The notes under the pieces were generated by a model. That model saw only the letters and a program-made list of their open reading frames with translations. It was not told the DNA's origin and ran no database searches. The translations under genes were made by a program, and so were the position numbers. DNA of 64,000 bases, from NCBI GenBank assembly GCA_030035585.1, contig CM057476.1:1852501-1916500 (forward strand). The letters are read 5' to 3'. This DNA comes from Dugong dugon. Lineage: Eukaryota; Chordata; Mammalia; Sirenia; Dugongidae. Below are positions 31,006 through 42,074 of the stretch, one piece after another (the first letter of the stretch is position 1; the number at the start of each line of letters is the position of its first letter).

Positions 31006-31639
31006 TAACTTCTATATGTGATCTATTAAAGTAACTTCTCTATGAAAGTAACTAACTGCTGTTTTCCTCACAGCTCCTCCCTCCTCAGGAAGAATAAATA
31101 ATACATTTCAAAGACGTGCACTCCATATCCAACATTTATAATTAAATTTCATTTGAATAATAGATACCTTCAACTGGTTATTTTGAAATTTAGCTTTGCC
31201 TTTATTTAGGCACTTGCTTTTAAGACACAGTTTACTTTGGACACCTTAAGATGATCTGTTGGCTTGAGTAGAGCTCTCTGTGTTAACAGAAGAAAAATAC
31301 CATCTGTTAATGGCTGAGTCTTGAGATTTTTTTCAATATACCCTGTATAGAAACCATTTGCAAGTAGATTCCTGAGCATGGGGTGTTTCTTTTAATCAGC
31401 ACCATCTCTGTATGAAGTCAGCGACATGGCGGATATTTAAAAGATTAAGCAAAGAACTCAGGGATCTCTTCAAACAGTACGGCTCAATTCTGTCTCCAAG
31501 CTTATGTTAATGAAGTCTACAATTTTCAATTGTTTCCTAAAAGCTATTACACACTTTCCATGGAACTAGGGGAACTGACCACTGCCAAAGCTGAGCCACA
31601 TAAGCAAACATTGTATTCTATTTTTTAATATTTTAATAG
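31006..31639. other. Repeat-free AT-rich interval
   Basis: 31100-31600 carries no repeat I recognise and has intact-looking motifs (CATCTGTTAATGG, AGCACCATCTCTG, AGCGACATGGCGGATATT). Candidate conserved non-coding sequence; no ORF. Confidence 0.4.
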
Positions 31640-32615
31640 TATTTTGTTATATTTTTGGTGGAAGTGTATGCAGCAAAACAGGTCCCCATTCAACTATTGT
31701 TCAGGGACATTGGTTACATTCTTCACAGTGTACCAACATTCTTATTATTTCTGTTCCTGTTGTTCTGTTCCCACTGACCTAGTCTCACAGCCCCACAACC
31801 TTGTCATCTATGCTTTAGAGTTTTTGTTGTTTTTGTGCTTTGGGTGAAGGTTTACAGGGCAAATTAGTTTCCCATTCAATAGTTGATACATAAATTGTTC
31901 TGTGACATCGGTTGCAATCCCTGCAATGCGTCAGCATTCTCCTCATTACCACCCTGAGTTCCCCATTTCCACTAGTCCGGTTTTCCTACCCTTTCCTGCC
32001 TTCTCATCTTTGCCTTTGGGCAGATGTTGCCCTTTTGGTCTCATATAGATGATTGTTCTAAGGAGCACTTTCCTCACGGGTGTTATTGTTTATTTTATAG
32101 GTCTGTCTATTATTTGGTTGAAAGGTGATCTGCAGGAATGGCTTCAGTTCAAAGTTAGCAGGGTGTCTAAGGGCAATAGTCTGGGAGGTTCCTCCAGTCT
32201 CTCATAGACCAGAAAATCTGGTCTCTTTTACGAATTTTGAATTTTGTTCTACATTTTTTTCCCACTCTAACTGGGACCTTCTATTGCGATCCTGGTCAGA
32301 GCAGTCGGTAGTGGTAGCTGGGCACCATCTAGTTCTTCTGGTCTCAGGCTAGTGGAGGCTGTGGTTCCTGTGGTCCATTAGTCCTTTGGACTAATTTTTC
32401 CCTTGAGTCTTTGGTTTTCTTCACTCTCCTTTGCTCCAGATGGGAAGAAACCAATAGTCGTATCTTAGATGGATGCTCACAAGCTTTTAAGACCCCAGAT
32501 ACTGCTCACCAGAGCAGAATGAAGAATGCTGTCTTCACAAACTATGTTATGCCAATTACCTATATGTCCCTCGAGACTACATGGTCCTTAGCCTTCAAGC
32601 CCAGTAACTCAGTTG
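31640..32615 (-). mobile_element. L1 3'UTR, antisense (two adjacent pieces)
   Basis: 31640-31830 and 31831-32615 are both L1 3' ends in complement. The second matches block by block the 3'UTR at 2570-3198: GTCCATTAGTCCTTTGGACTAA, CACCATCTAGTT, ATCTTAGATGG, CTTTTAAGACCCCAGATAC. It is more diverged than the 1775-3221 copy. Confidence 0.8.
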
Positions 32616-32689
32616 GCAAACATTTTATGACTCTGTTAGGCACTGCATTTGTCTCCAGGAAACAAAAACATAAATATGATAGCTTTACC

Positions 32690-32905
32690 AAGTGAGGGTT
32701 TGTTTTACTCACATAACAAGTCCAGAGATAGGCAGCCCAGGCTCCATTATTTCACTAATGCTCCAGCCTCCTTCCATCTTCCTGCTCCACCTTAGTGAGT
32801 GGCTTTCATCCTCACAGTCACCTCACGGTCGCAACATGGCTGCCATCCCTCCAGCTTTGCATCTGCAGATGGGAAGAAGAAAGAAGATCCCAGATAAGAG
32901 CTAAA
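32690..32905. mobile_element. Ancient interspersed repeat, class uncertain
   Basis: AAGTCCAGAGATAGGCAGCC..GTGAGTGGCTTTCATCCTCACAGTCACC..CGCAACATGGCTGCC resembles a medium-reiterated mammalian repeat I have seen, but I cannot name it. Confidence 0.35.
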
Positions 32906-33004
32906 GTTGGAAACTGAACATTTATGGCAGCATCATTCTATAGGACCTTGTAAAATTTTGTAACCAATTTTTAGCATTGTTGGAGGACCTTAGAAGGTAG
33001 GTGA

Positions 33005-33210
33005 TGAGTAGTTCTTGTCTAGTTGATTCTGACTCATGGAGATCCTATGTCTGTCAGAGTCAAACTGTTCTCCATAGGGTTTTTGATGGCTGATTTTTCA
33101 GAAGTAGATCGCTAGGCCTTTCTTCTGAGGCACCTCCAAGTGGAGTTGAACTGCCAACTTTTTTGGTTAGCAGCTGAGTGTGTTAACCGTTTGCACCACC
33201 CAGGGACTCC
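33005..33210 (-). mobile_element. AfroSINE (type B)
   Basis: GTTCTTGTCTAGTTGATTCTG tail, GATGGCTGATTTTTCAGAAG, and TGCACCACCCAGGGACTCC head, all in complement; full length. Confidence 0.9.
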
Positions 33211-34298
33211 AGGCAATTGGTGGTTGCTTAATGAAAGATTGTGAGAAACTGCTTAGAGTATCAGACAATAGCAGCATAAGGCTCAGCTTATTTACTTGGA
33301 AAACACTGAAGGGAATACGGCTATTTATATCAGGCCAACTTATGAGCTACCACATAAGTAGAGAAATAGCTATTATCCCCCTATTCATTCCACACTGGCT
33401 ATGTTTCTGGAATGTACCAAACAGGCTCTCATCTCAAATTCCTGCACTTGCTCTTGCTTCTGTCTGAAGCTTTCTACCCCCAGGTATCCACCTGGCTCAA
33501 TCTCTCACTTCATCTGTTTCATTTCATGTCGTCTCTCTATTTCATTTCTCTTCTGCTCTCTCATTTCATCTAGGTCTCTGCTTGTGTCGATTATTTAGCT
33601 GTTGTCTCTCAGCCCCACGCCCCACTTCTGTGCTATGCTTGCATTGACACTAATGTCCTTGCTCTTGTCCAGCACCACCAACAGCCCTGCCCAAGGGGAT
33701 CAACAGACTAAGATGTAGAATTCCCTCGATGTCACAAGTGGCCACGTTGGTTTGGCTTCATAGTCAATTATCAGAGGAAAAAACAAAATAAAATAAAATA
33801 AAGATTCGCTCTTTCTTTTGTGATTTCTGTTAAATGTGCATTCGATTTTCTGTCTGGTTCTTACCTGTGGTGGTTGGACTGATTCTATCAGATGCACCAG
33901 CCTCTTGAGAAGAGAATGCGTCTCAAATCAAATGACATTTCTCTGCAGATTCAATCAGTTGTGAGGCTAGTTTGGAACCTGACAGCAAAAGCTGGACTGA
34001 GGCAGCGCTGGCTGTCCATACCACATTCTTGAGTATTCTACAGAATGTATTTATTTTGAAGTCCCTTAGAAGCACCCGCACATCATGAGAGCATGCATTC
34101 TCTTTTTCTCATGTATCATCTCTTCAGAAAATGGAATTTTTACTAATTGCTCACTTTGCTTTTTTTTGATAAAAAGAGATTTTTTTTTTCATCCTATAGA
34201 AAGGACCCAAAGAAATGTATTCAGCACTAAAGTGAATTATCCAGTGCCCCATTTGAGCAGCCTAGGTCAACATGATGTGCTTACTCACTTCAGCAGCA
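33211..34298. other. Unique interval
   Basis: No gene recognised. (AAAAT)n at 33783-33803 and T-runs near 34185. 33440-33600 is a C/T-rich stretch with ATTTCATYT-like short repeats. Confidence 0.45.
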
Positions 34299-34769
34299 TG
34301 ATGGTTAATGTTATGTGTCAACTTGGCTGGCCATGATTCTCAGTGGTTTGGCAGTTATGTAATGATGTAGTTTAGCAGTTATGCAATGATGTAATCACCT
34401 CCCTGATGAGATCTACTATGAACAGCCAGTCATTTGAAAGGGAGTTTCCTTAGGGGTGTGTCCTGCAGCCAGTATAGGTGGACTTTCTGTCAAAGCTCAC
34501 TGGCTTTTGCTCGCTCTGGATCCTGCATCTGACCTCCAGTTCTTGGGACTTGAGCTACCAGCTTACCTGCTGATCTTGGGATTCATTGGCCTCCACAGCC
34601 TGTGAACCAGAAGCCTGCTGTCTGACCTGCCAATCTTGGCTTTTCCAGCCCCTGCCCCTACGTGAGTCAGGAGAAGCCTCCAGCCTGACCCACGGACTTG
34701 GGACTTTCCAGCCTCTACAACTGCATGAGCCATTTCCTTGATATAAATCTCTCTCTCTCTGTCTACTGG
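34299..34769 (+). mobile_element. LTR-like element, copy 1 (3'-truncated)
   Basis: TGATGGTTAATGTTATGTGTCAAC to CCTTGATATAAATCTCTCTC. It aligns along its length with 36198-36741 (shared CATGATTCTCAGTG, GGGAGTTTCCTTGGG, CAGTTCTTGGGACTTGAGC, CAGGAGAAGCCTC). The last ~40 bp present in copy 2 are missing. Confidence 0.7.
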
Positions 34770-35065
34770 GTGGTGAGATTACAAACAGGACACAGCCATA
34801 CCACTGCCCTTTAGGCACTTACAGTTGGTATCAGTCAAAGGTCTTAATGGCAAGCAACTGAAAGCCACTCTGGTTAATTTAAGCAGAAAAAAAAGGATTT
34901 ACTAAATGGATACCGGTACACCAGTGTTCATTACAGCACTTTTCACAACAGCCAAAATGTGGAAACAACTGAAATGTCCATCAACAGAAGAATGGATTAA
35001 AAAGAGTCTATCCACATAATGGAATACTACTCACCCAGAAATGAAGTTCTGACACATGCCACTAC

Positions 35066-35742
35066 CAGGGCTTCAAACTAGTTCATTTCAGTTTGTACCC
35101 CTGCTGAGAATTTGCATTTCCACCCCAGATACGCTGTTGTTGTTAGGTGCCATCAAGTCGGTTCCAACTCACAGCGACCCTGTGTACAACAGAACAAAAC
35201 ACTGCCTGGTCCTGCGCCATCCTCACAATCGTTGTTATGTTTGAGCTCACTGTTGCAGCCACTGTGTCAGTCCATCTTGTTGAGCGTCTTCCTCTTTTTG
35301 CTGACCCTCTACTTTACCAAGCATGATGTCCTTCTCCAGGGACTGGTCCCTCCAGATAACATGTCCAAAGTACGTGAGATGAAGTCTTGCCATCCTTGCT
35401 TCTGAGGAGCATTCTGGCTGTACTTCCTCCAAGACAGATTTGTTCGTTCTTCTAGCAGTCCAGGGTATATGCAACATTCTTCTCTAAGACTATAATTCAA
35501 AGGCATCAATTCTTCTTCAGTTTTCCTTATTCATTGTCCAGATATACCCCAGATATACTGAATCAGAATCTACATTTTAACAAGATCCCCAGGTGATTCT
35601 TATGTATAATAAATTTTGAGAACCACTGCTCTACTAGTGGTTCTTAGAATTGGTCCCTGAACAGCAGCATTAGCATCACCTGGAAACTTGTTAGAAATGC
35701 AGATTCTCAGAGGGGTTCAAACTGGACTGAACTGAAGCCCTG
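35066..35742. mobile_element. Palindromic hAT-type MITE (MER58-like), split by an RTE
   Basis: Termini CAGGGCTTC (35066) and GAAGCCCTG (ends 35742) are inverted, and the similarity continues inward (TGTACCCCTGCTGAGAATTTGC versus the complement of GCAGATTCTCAGAGGGG). Centre: GAGAACCACTGCTCTACTAG with its mirrored partner. 8-bp target duplication GCCACTAC/GCTACAAC (6 of 8). Confidence 0.75.
35133..35546 (-). mobile_element. RTE LINE 3' end nested in the MITE
   Basis: GCTGTTGTTGTTAGGTGCCATC to the complement of the WTMNKE region (TTCCTTATTCATTGTCCAG). Flanked by CCCCAGATAC (35123-35132) and CCCCAGATAT (35547-35556). Open frame 35247-35477 (-) keeps the EEVQPEC..GHVIWRDQSLEKDIMLG stretch. Confidence 0.93.
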
Positions 35743-36177
35743 GCTACAACATGAATGAGTTTTGAAAACATAAGGCTTTGTGAAAGAACTCAGGCACAAA
35801 AGGACAAGTAGTGTATGATCCCACTTACATAAAATAGGTAAATGTATGGAGAGCAAACATTATTTGTTGTTAACTGGGATGGGAGGGAAGGGGAAAGGAG
35901 GAGATTTCCTTATGGGGAATTGAGGTTATGTTGATGGTAATGAAGTGATTTGGAAAAGGCTAGTGAGAATGGGTGCAGAACTTGAAGAATGTAATCAATG
36001 TCACTGAATTGTACGTGTAGAAATGGTTGAGATGATGTATGTTTTGTTATGTACATTTTCACCACGATTAAAAAAAAGAAAAGGATGTTGGACAGCAAAC
36101 AGAATTGCTAGAGCAGCCAAAGGATGAGGCTTAGAGGCTATGAAGCCAAGAGCATGACATGGATTCCCATCAGGGGC

Positions 36178-37104
36178 AGATTATCCAATAAGCAAGGTGT
36201 GATGGTTAAGGTTGTGTGTCAACTTGGCTGGGCCATGATTCTCAGTGTTTTGGCAGTCATATATTGTTATGATCACTTCCATGTTGAGATCTGATATGTG
36301 ATCACCCCCATGATGCGATCTGCTGTGAGCAGCCAATCAGTGGAAAGGGAGTTTCCTTGGGTGTGTGGCCTGCATCAAGCATAAGTGGACATTCTGGCAA
36401 GGCTTGTGGGCTTTTTGCTTTCCTGGATCCACAGCTGGCTCCTGTTTGTCTGACTTCCAGTTCTTGGGACTTGAGCTAGCAGCTTACCTGCGGTCTTGTC
36501 TGCCAGTCTTGGGATCCACCAATCTTCACAGCCTGTGAGCAAGAGTCCTGCTGTCTTACCTACTGATCTTAGGTTCGCCAGCCCCTGCAACTACGTGAAT
36601 CAGGAGAAGCCTCTATCCTGACCCATGGACTAGAGATGTTCCAGCCTCTACAACCATGTGAGCCATTTCCTTGATATAAATCTCTCTCTATATATTTACA
36701 CACTTTACTGGTTTTGCTTCTCTAGAGAACCCAGGTTGACACAAAGTAAGCACAGGCTTACTTGTGCTTACTTACTAATCTATAGTGAATAATGTCACAT
36801 GTGTTTTGCCATGGCAACATCAAAGTGAAACCCATGTGCAATTGTTCACTACAGATTAGTGGGTAAGTACAAGTAAGCCCGTGCTTATCTTGCTCACTGG
36901 GTCATCCATCCCTGTCATGGACTGTAAATTTGAAAAGAGGCTTTGACTCTGCAGGAAGGTACTGTGGGGTTGGGAGAGAGACAGATGCCAGCCATACCTA
37001 AAAAGCAGAATCTTTGATGTGGTGAAAAAACGTGAAATTGTTCACTACAGATTAGTAAATTAGCATAAGCAAGCCCATGCTTACCTTGTTTATTGGATAA
37101 TCCA
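36178..37104. mobile_element. Unidentified element with ~75-bp inverted ends and an internal third arm, split by an LTR
   Basis: Left end 36178-36197 plus 36742-36799 and right end 37031-37103 are reverse complements (GATTATCCAATAAGCAAGG versus CCTTGTTTATTGGATAATC; GATTAGTAA..AGCAAG; TTCACTA). A third copy of the arm lies at 36836-36907 in the same orientation as the right end. Without the LTR the element is about 380 bp. No coding capacity. Looks like a MITE, but I cannot assign it to a family. Confidence 0.7.
36198..36741 (+). mobile_element. LTR-like element, copy 2 (solo LTR)
   Basis: Begins TGTGATGGTTAAGG and ends CCCAGGTTGACA (5'-TG..CA-3'). Flanked by CAAGG (36193-36197) and CAAAG (36742-36746), a 5-bp duplication typical of retroviral-type integration. 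It interrupts the inverted-repeat element. No internal viral genes are present. Confidence 0.7.
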
Positions 37105-37400
37105 CCACTGAGTCCAGTGCAGGGTGAATACCATCACTGGGCACAGATGATACAGTATATGGGCCGATGGTACCGTCACGGACGCGGCCTCTGGAGGCTG
37201 CCCATGGCTCTGCTGCCCCTGCTGCTTTCTGTCAGGTGGGACTCTGTGTGGCCCTCCTTCTCTGGATCACTAGAAACAGATTAAGCATCTGACCAGGATG
37301 CCTCTGATTGTCAGGGCCTGGGTCCCTGCCTGCAGCTAGCTCCAGGAGAAGCTGGAGACTTGAGCATCCATCATATTCAGAATCCACAGTGGGAGGAGGT
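37105..37400. other. Unique interval
   Basis: GC-moderate. Short open frames on both strands, no recognisable protein or repeat. Confidence 0.45.
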
Positions 37401-37815
37401 CCAAGGTGGTGCAAGCCATTTGCAATAGGCTGCTAACCTAAATGTTTGAACCCATCAGCAGTGCCACGAAGAAAGACGTGGCAATCTGCTTTGGTTATGA
37501 TTAAACAAAAACAAAAAAATCAAATCCATTGCCATCAAGTTGATTCTGACTCATAGTGACCCTATAGGACAGAGTAGAACTGTCCCATAGGGTTTCCAAG
37601 GAGCAGCTGATGGCTTCGAACTGCTGATCTTTTGGTTAGCAGCCAAGCTCTTAACCACTGCGCCACCAGGGCCCCTTGTTAAAGATCACAGGTTAGGAAA
37701 CCCTATGGAGCAATTCTACTCTGAAATGCATGGAGTCAGCCAGCAATTCTACTCTGTAGTGTATGGGGTCACCATGAGTGGGAATCGACTTAACAGCAAC
37801 GGGTTTGGCTTTTTT
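37401..37815 (+). mobile_element. AfroSINE (type B), split by another SINE
   Basis: 37401-37505 (GGTGGTGCAAGCCATTTGC, GAAAGACGTGGCAATCTGC) and 37676-37815 (AAAGATCACAGGTTAGGAAACCC, GAATCGACTTAACAGCAACGGG) are one SINE. The second half has a small internal duplication of the 'CAATTCTACTCTG' segment. Confidence 0.85.
37509..37675 (-). mobile_element. AfroSINE (type A, short), nested
   Basis: AATCCATTGCCATCAAGTTG to GCGCCACCAGGGCCCC; full-length complement. Inserted between GTTATGATTA and GTTAAAGATCA, a degenerate target duplication. Confidence 0.9.
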
Positions 37816-37904
37816 TAGTATAGTGGGAGGTGGGCTTTGCTACACAGCATGGGACATTTCTTAGTCTTAAGGTAGGTTCAGATGCAGGGTGACTATGGAA
37901 ATCA

Positions 37905-38278
37905 GTCCTCCTCACCACGTGTGTCCAGTGTTCCTTCTCTGGCTCATGGGAGGACTGCGCTTCCTCATTCCCTTGAGAATGAGAGTGGCCATGTGATGTT
38001 CTTAGGTCGACGAAATATGTGTGGAAGTGGTAGGTGAAACTTCTGGTGGGAAGTTTTAAAACTAGTGCTTGCCCCCTCCCCCAAGTTTTCTCTTCCTCTC
38101 TGCCTGAGAGACACCCCCCGCCAATGATCCGAACAGGGCTGCTTAGCTAAGTCTGGAAAGGCTGCAGCCAACTCTTAATGGCCTGTAACAGAATAAGAGA
38201 AACCTGCAAGCCACTGAGATCTGGGGGATATTTGTTACTGCAGCATAACCTAGACAACATCCTGACTGATACATGGTC
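37905..38278 (+). mobile_element. MLT1-like LTR (MaLR)
   Basis: GTCCAGTGTTCCTTCTCTGGC..GGCCATGTGATGTTC..CAAGCCACTGAGATCTGGGGG..ACTGCAGCATAACCTAGACAAC..CTGACTGATAC follows MLT1 3' order. Confidence 0.7.
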
Positions 38279-38471
38279 CCAGAGGAATCATAAATGTTTG
38301 CTAAACAGATAGTGTAAGCTATGGAAAATTGCACTGAAAATAACTTTGCCCTGGTAAAGAAATTTTAGCTGAGCAATATGTGCTCAATATGTGCAATTTG
38401 GTGCTCAAGATGAGTGTTATTATTAGTAGCAACAATAATAGCATCTTAAGAGCCTCCTAATTTAGAAGGTG

Positions 38472-38816
38472 GGGGCACTGGTGGTTCAGTGGTAGAATTC
38501 TTGCCTCCCATGCAAGAGACTCTAATTCAATTCCTGGTCAATGTACCTCAAGTGTGGCCACCACCCGTCAGTGGAGGATTTTGTGTTGCTGTGATGCTGA
38601 ACAGGTGCCAGGGGAGCATCCAGACTAAGACAGACTAGGAAGAAAGGCCTGGAAGTCTATTTCCAAAAGTCAGCCAATGAAAACCCAATGGATCACGACA
38701 GTCCAATGCAAATTGATCATGGGGATGGCGCAGGACCGGGCAGTGTTTCGTTCCATTGTGCATGGGGTGGCCGTGAGTCTGGGTCAACTTGACAGCAGCT
38801 GACAATGACAACAATT
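38472..38816 (+). mobile_element. tRNA-Gly-derived AfroSINE
   Basis: TGGTGGTTCAGTGGTAGAATT (A-box), TCTAATTCAATTCCTGG (B-box), CCAGACTAAGACAGACTAGG body, GGGGATGGCGCAGGACC, AGCAGCTGACAATGACAACA tail. The most complete copy of this family here. Confidence 0.9.
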
Positions 38817-39539
38817 TAGAAGGCAGAGGATTGTAAAATGGTCAAACCGTTTTCAGTAAGCACTTGCTCCAACTTCACATAACGCACCACATCACTGAGT
38901 GATAACGTCTTTAGAGGATCTGGTGGGATCAACTGACTTTTCCAGGTCAGGCTTGTTTTCCTCTTAGTGAGCAAGTTTCAAGTTAGGGTATGGATTTGGG
39001 ATTCATCATGAGGGTCCTGGACTGTTCACAACATTTCCTCACTCATCCTTTGATGTGGTGTGGGTCTTATACCCTTGCGTCTTGTCTCAGGAGGGAATGG
39101 CAGAAAGAAACAAAGACAGCACCGCAGAAGGGCGTCTCCGACAGACTGCTGGCTGTCAGCCTGGCCATGCAGCCTGTGAGGTGAAAGGGCGGCCTGCACA
39201 TGGCAGGAAATTTCTCTTCCACTTCCCATCACTCCTCCTTCCAGGACCGGGTATTCCGGATGAAGGCAAACTCCCACGATGCAGACGTACCCAGCTATCT
39301 TTGTAGCTGTTCCTCTAAGAGGGGCTGGTGTGCAGCAAGGCCTCTCTACACAAAATAGCACCTACTGCAGTTAGTGTTAAAGTGATGAATGATCTCTCAC
39401 AGCTGGCAGAGGCAACAGTGATGGCCAGTAGAGACTGCTCACTAGCGCCCCTCCTACAGCAGCACCTGGGGCACGTGGCCTACCTGCCCTGCCGTAGTTA
39501 CACCTCTGAACTGTCCAGGCCTGAGGGCCACAGAGAACA
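38817..39539. other. Unique interval
   Basis: Overlapping frames at 39026-39361 (-) and 39055-39306 (+) are open but lack recognisable domains or splice-site framing. Confidence 0.45.
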
Positions 39540-39665
39540 GTTATTAATCACAACAATCCTCTGGGTTACACGTATTACTCCCATTATACAGACGAGGAAA
39601 CAGGTGTAAAAGTGCTGTATGGCTAGCTCAAGAATATATGGGTTCATATTAGAGCAGAATTTTAT
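39540..39665 (-). mobile_element. MIR SINE fragment
   Basis: TTATTAATCACAACAATCCTC..TCCCATTATACAGACGAGGAAACAGG is the complement of the MIR 3' part. Confidence 0.6.
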
Positions 39666-39739
39666 TTAATCCTGGCTGTATCTTTTAGAAGCCTGCAAAA
39701 AAAGGAAAAGAAGTAAAGAAAAAATACATATAACACCTA

Positions 39740-39910
39740 TCTGTCGTCTGTTGTACTGTGGTGGCCTGCATGTTGCTGTGACACGGGAAGCTGTGCCACC
39801 AGTATTTCAAATAGCAGCAGGGTCACCCATGGTGGACAGTTTCAGTGGAGCTTCCAGACTAAGACAGACTAGGAAGAAAGGCCTAACAATCTACCTCAAA
39901 CACAAGCAAA
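39740..39910 (+). mobile_element. AfroSINE body fragment (tRNA-Gly family)
   Basis: CTGTTGTACTGTGGTGGCC, CCAGTATTTCAAATAGCAGC, CTTCCAGACTAAGACAGAC; the head and tail are missing. Confidence 0.8.
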
Positions 39911-39933
39911 GGCCAATTAAATTAAACATATAT

Positions 39934-40425
39934 CAGGTGTCACTTTGAGGACTAAGGTGCGCCTGACCCAAGCCATGGTGTTTTCAATCGCCTCATATGC
40001 AGGCGCAAGCTGAGCAATGAATATAAGGAAAACCCAAGAGGAACTGACATCTTTGAATTGTGGTGTTGGCAAAGAATATTGACTGTGCCATGGGCTGCCG
40101 AAAGAATGAACCAATCTGTCTTGGAAGAAGTACAACCAGAATCCTCCTCAGAAGCGAGGATGGCAAGACTTTGTCTCACATACTTTGGACATGTTATCAG
40201 GAAGGACCAGTCTCTGGAGAAGGACATCATGCTTGGTAAAGTAGAGGGTCAGAAAAAAGAGGAAGACCCTCAACGAGATGGACTGACACAGTGGCTGCGA
40301 CAATGGGCTCAAGCGTAACAATGCCTGTGAGGATGGCGCAGGGCCGGGCAGCGTTTCATTCTGTGGTACGTGGGTCACTATGAGTCGGAACTGACTTGAC
40401 GGCACCTGACAACAACAGGTGTCAC
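39934..40425 (+). mobile_element. RTE LINE 3' part with target duplication
   Basis: CAGGTGTCAC occurs exactly at 39934-39943 and 40416-40425. The element starts at the DVTLRTKVRLTQA stage and ends CACCTGACAACAA. The left duplication overlaps the RTE's own TGTCAC, so junction microhomology helped fix the 5' end. Confidence 0.93.
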
Positions 40426-40429
40426 AGTC

Positions 40430-40824
40430 ACGTCCTCCTCTTCGTAGGATTCGAGACGCTGGTGACCAACCGTTAGCAAGAGGCATTGTAACATACCAAA
40501 CCCCAGTTTAAATGTTTTCCATCACCTAAGCCCTATGGAAAATTCCTTTAAATACTCATATTCACACACAAAAAATCAAATTTACCTAATTTTTCTTAAT
40601 ACCCGTGCTAAAGGATTCACATCAAACTGTTATCTCTGGAGACAGAGACAGAGGCGAGAAAAATAAGAGGGGAATCTCACCTTTTACCTTAAAAAATGCT
40701 TGATTTGATTCCTTTGGCTAGAGATGTGACTATTGCTTTCCAAACCGAAAACACACTCCCCCCTCACTGCTTTATAATTTACTTTAAGTGTGGTCTTAGA
40801 GTATGTGCATTGAAGCAGATTGTC
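40430..40824. other. Unique interval
   Basis: AT-rich, nothing recognised. Confidence 0.45.
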
Positions 40825-41200
40825 TTAGTTATCTGGTGCTGCTATAACAGATATACCACAAGTGGGTGGCGTTAACAAACAAATTTCGTTTTTTACAGTT
40901 TAGGAGTGTTGGGGTCCGAATTCAGGGCACTGGCTCTGGTGAAGCGTCCTTGTCTCATGTCAGCCTCTGTTCCTTGATTCCCTGGTGATCTTCATGTGGC
41001 CTGGCATAACTTCCGCCATCCCTGCTTGCTTCTCTGTGTCTTTTGTATCTCAAAGGTGACTGGTTTAAAACACACCGGACACTGATGTAGTATCTATAAT
41101 GTAACAGAAAACCCTATTTCCTAATGGGATTACCTGCACGGGTATAGGAGTTAGGCTTTACAACATATAGTTTTTGGGGGACACAATTCAATCTCTAACA
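40825..41200. mobile_element. Mammalian interspersed repeat, class not assigned
   Basis: GGTGCTGCTATAACAGATATACC..CCTGCACGGGTATAGGAGTTAGG..TTTTTGGGGGACACAATTC follows a common mammalian repeat ('ctgctataacaaaatacc ... tttggggggacacaa'), which I cannot name with confidence. Confidence 0.5.
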
Positions 41201-42074
41201 CAAATGAAGCATCTTTCTCTGGCACAAGTAAGACAGAAAAAGACATGTCACATTTTCGTGGCTCGTGCATGCAAGGGAGGCCTTAGTGTCAACCTTTTGT
41301 ACCGAGAGTTTAAAGGTGAGACCCAGTGGGTGGGGCAGGAATAAGCCAGGCCCTCCCACAATGGGAATGGGACTCAGCCCTCTGACTGGGACCCTCTCTA
41401 CTCTCCTGGCCCTCGCTGCCTCAGGGGCTGTCTGAGATATGCTCCTTTTCTTGCTTCTGAGAATTTCTAACTCGGAATGTGTTTGAAAACACTTCACAAG
41501 AAGGGTGGCAAACAGTGTTCACCTCCAAGTGTATTCCTTTGTTAAACTCCTCCCCTAAGGGGAAAGGGCCCCCAGCACCTGGGGCAGCCAATGACTCTAG
41601 GATCCACTCCCCCCAGGGAGCCCACGCGCCCCCCAAGGCTGCAGCACAGAGCTCTCTCCTAGTCAGCTGTTCACATCCAAGTTGTCCATGGAAAGCAAAT
41701 AGTGATTCATGTCGTCCTGGACTGGGCCCCCTTCAGGAAGGAGACGTGGAACTCCTCCCAGATACCTGAATTTACAGGAGTTCTCTCTACTGTCCACAAG
41801 GAGGTATAACAAGTCTTTTCTGGAGAAATCATCTCAACATTTAAAAAAAAAAAATTGTATTCCAGAAACGTATTTGGGCATTTTGTGTTAGGTTCCTAAA
41901 TGATAAGCTCATTGTTCATGAGAAGGAGTGACGCTGGTTAGAAATAATAACAGAACTTTAAAATGTGGAATACGTATAATAAAATGGCTTGTGAGATGTC
42001 TTATAAGACCTCTCGTGTGCTTTAGCTTAGCAGAAACAGAAAGACCAGAGCCTGATTACCACCCCACCCCACCC
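41201..42074. other. Unique, moderately GC-rich interval
   Basis: 41200-41770 has open frames on both strands (41195-41497 -, 41479-41769 +), Pro/Ser-rich and without domains. A-run at about 41841-41852. No gene supported. Confidence 0.45.

Larger units (their letters stand above)
34905..36085 (+). mobile_element. Old L1 3' end, split by a MITE that holds an RTE
   Basis: 34905-35065 (TTCATTACAGCACTTTTCACAAC, CATCAACAGAAGAATGG, ATAATGGAATACTACTCACCC) and 35743-36085 (CTACAACATGAATGAG, CACTTACATAAAATAGG, GTACATTTTCACCACGATTAAAA) are consecutive L1 segments. They rejoin exactly at the duplicated GCCACTAC/GCTACAAC. Confidence 0.8.

Noticed and set aside
34299-36741. The LTR-like copies at 34.3 and 36.2 kb as one element's two LTRs
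   Set aside because: Between them lies an L1 with nested MITE and RTE, not retroviral sequence, and only copy 2 has a readable 5-bp duplication.
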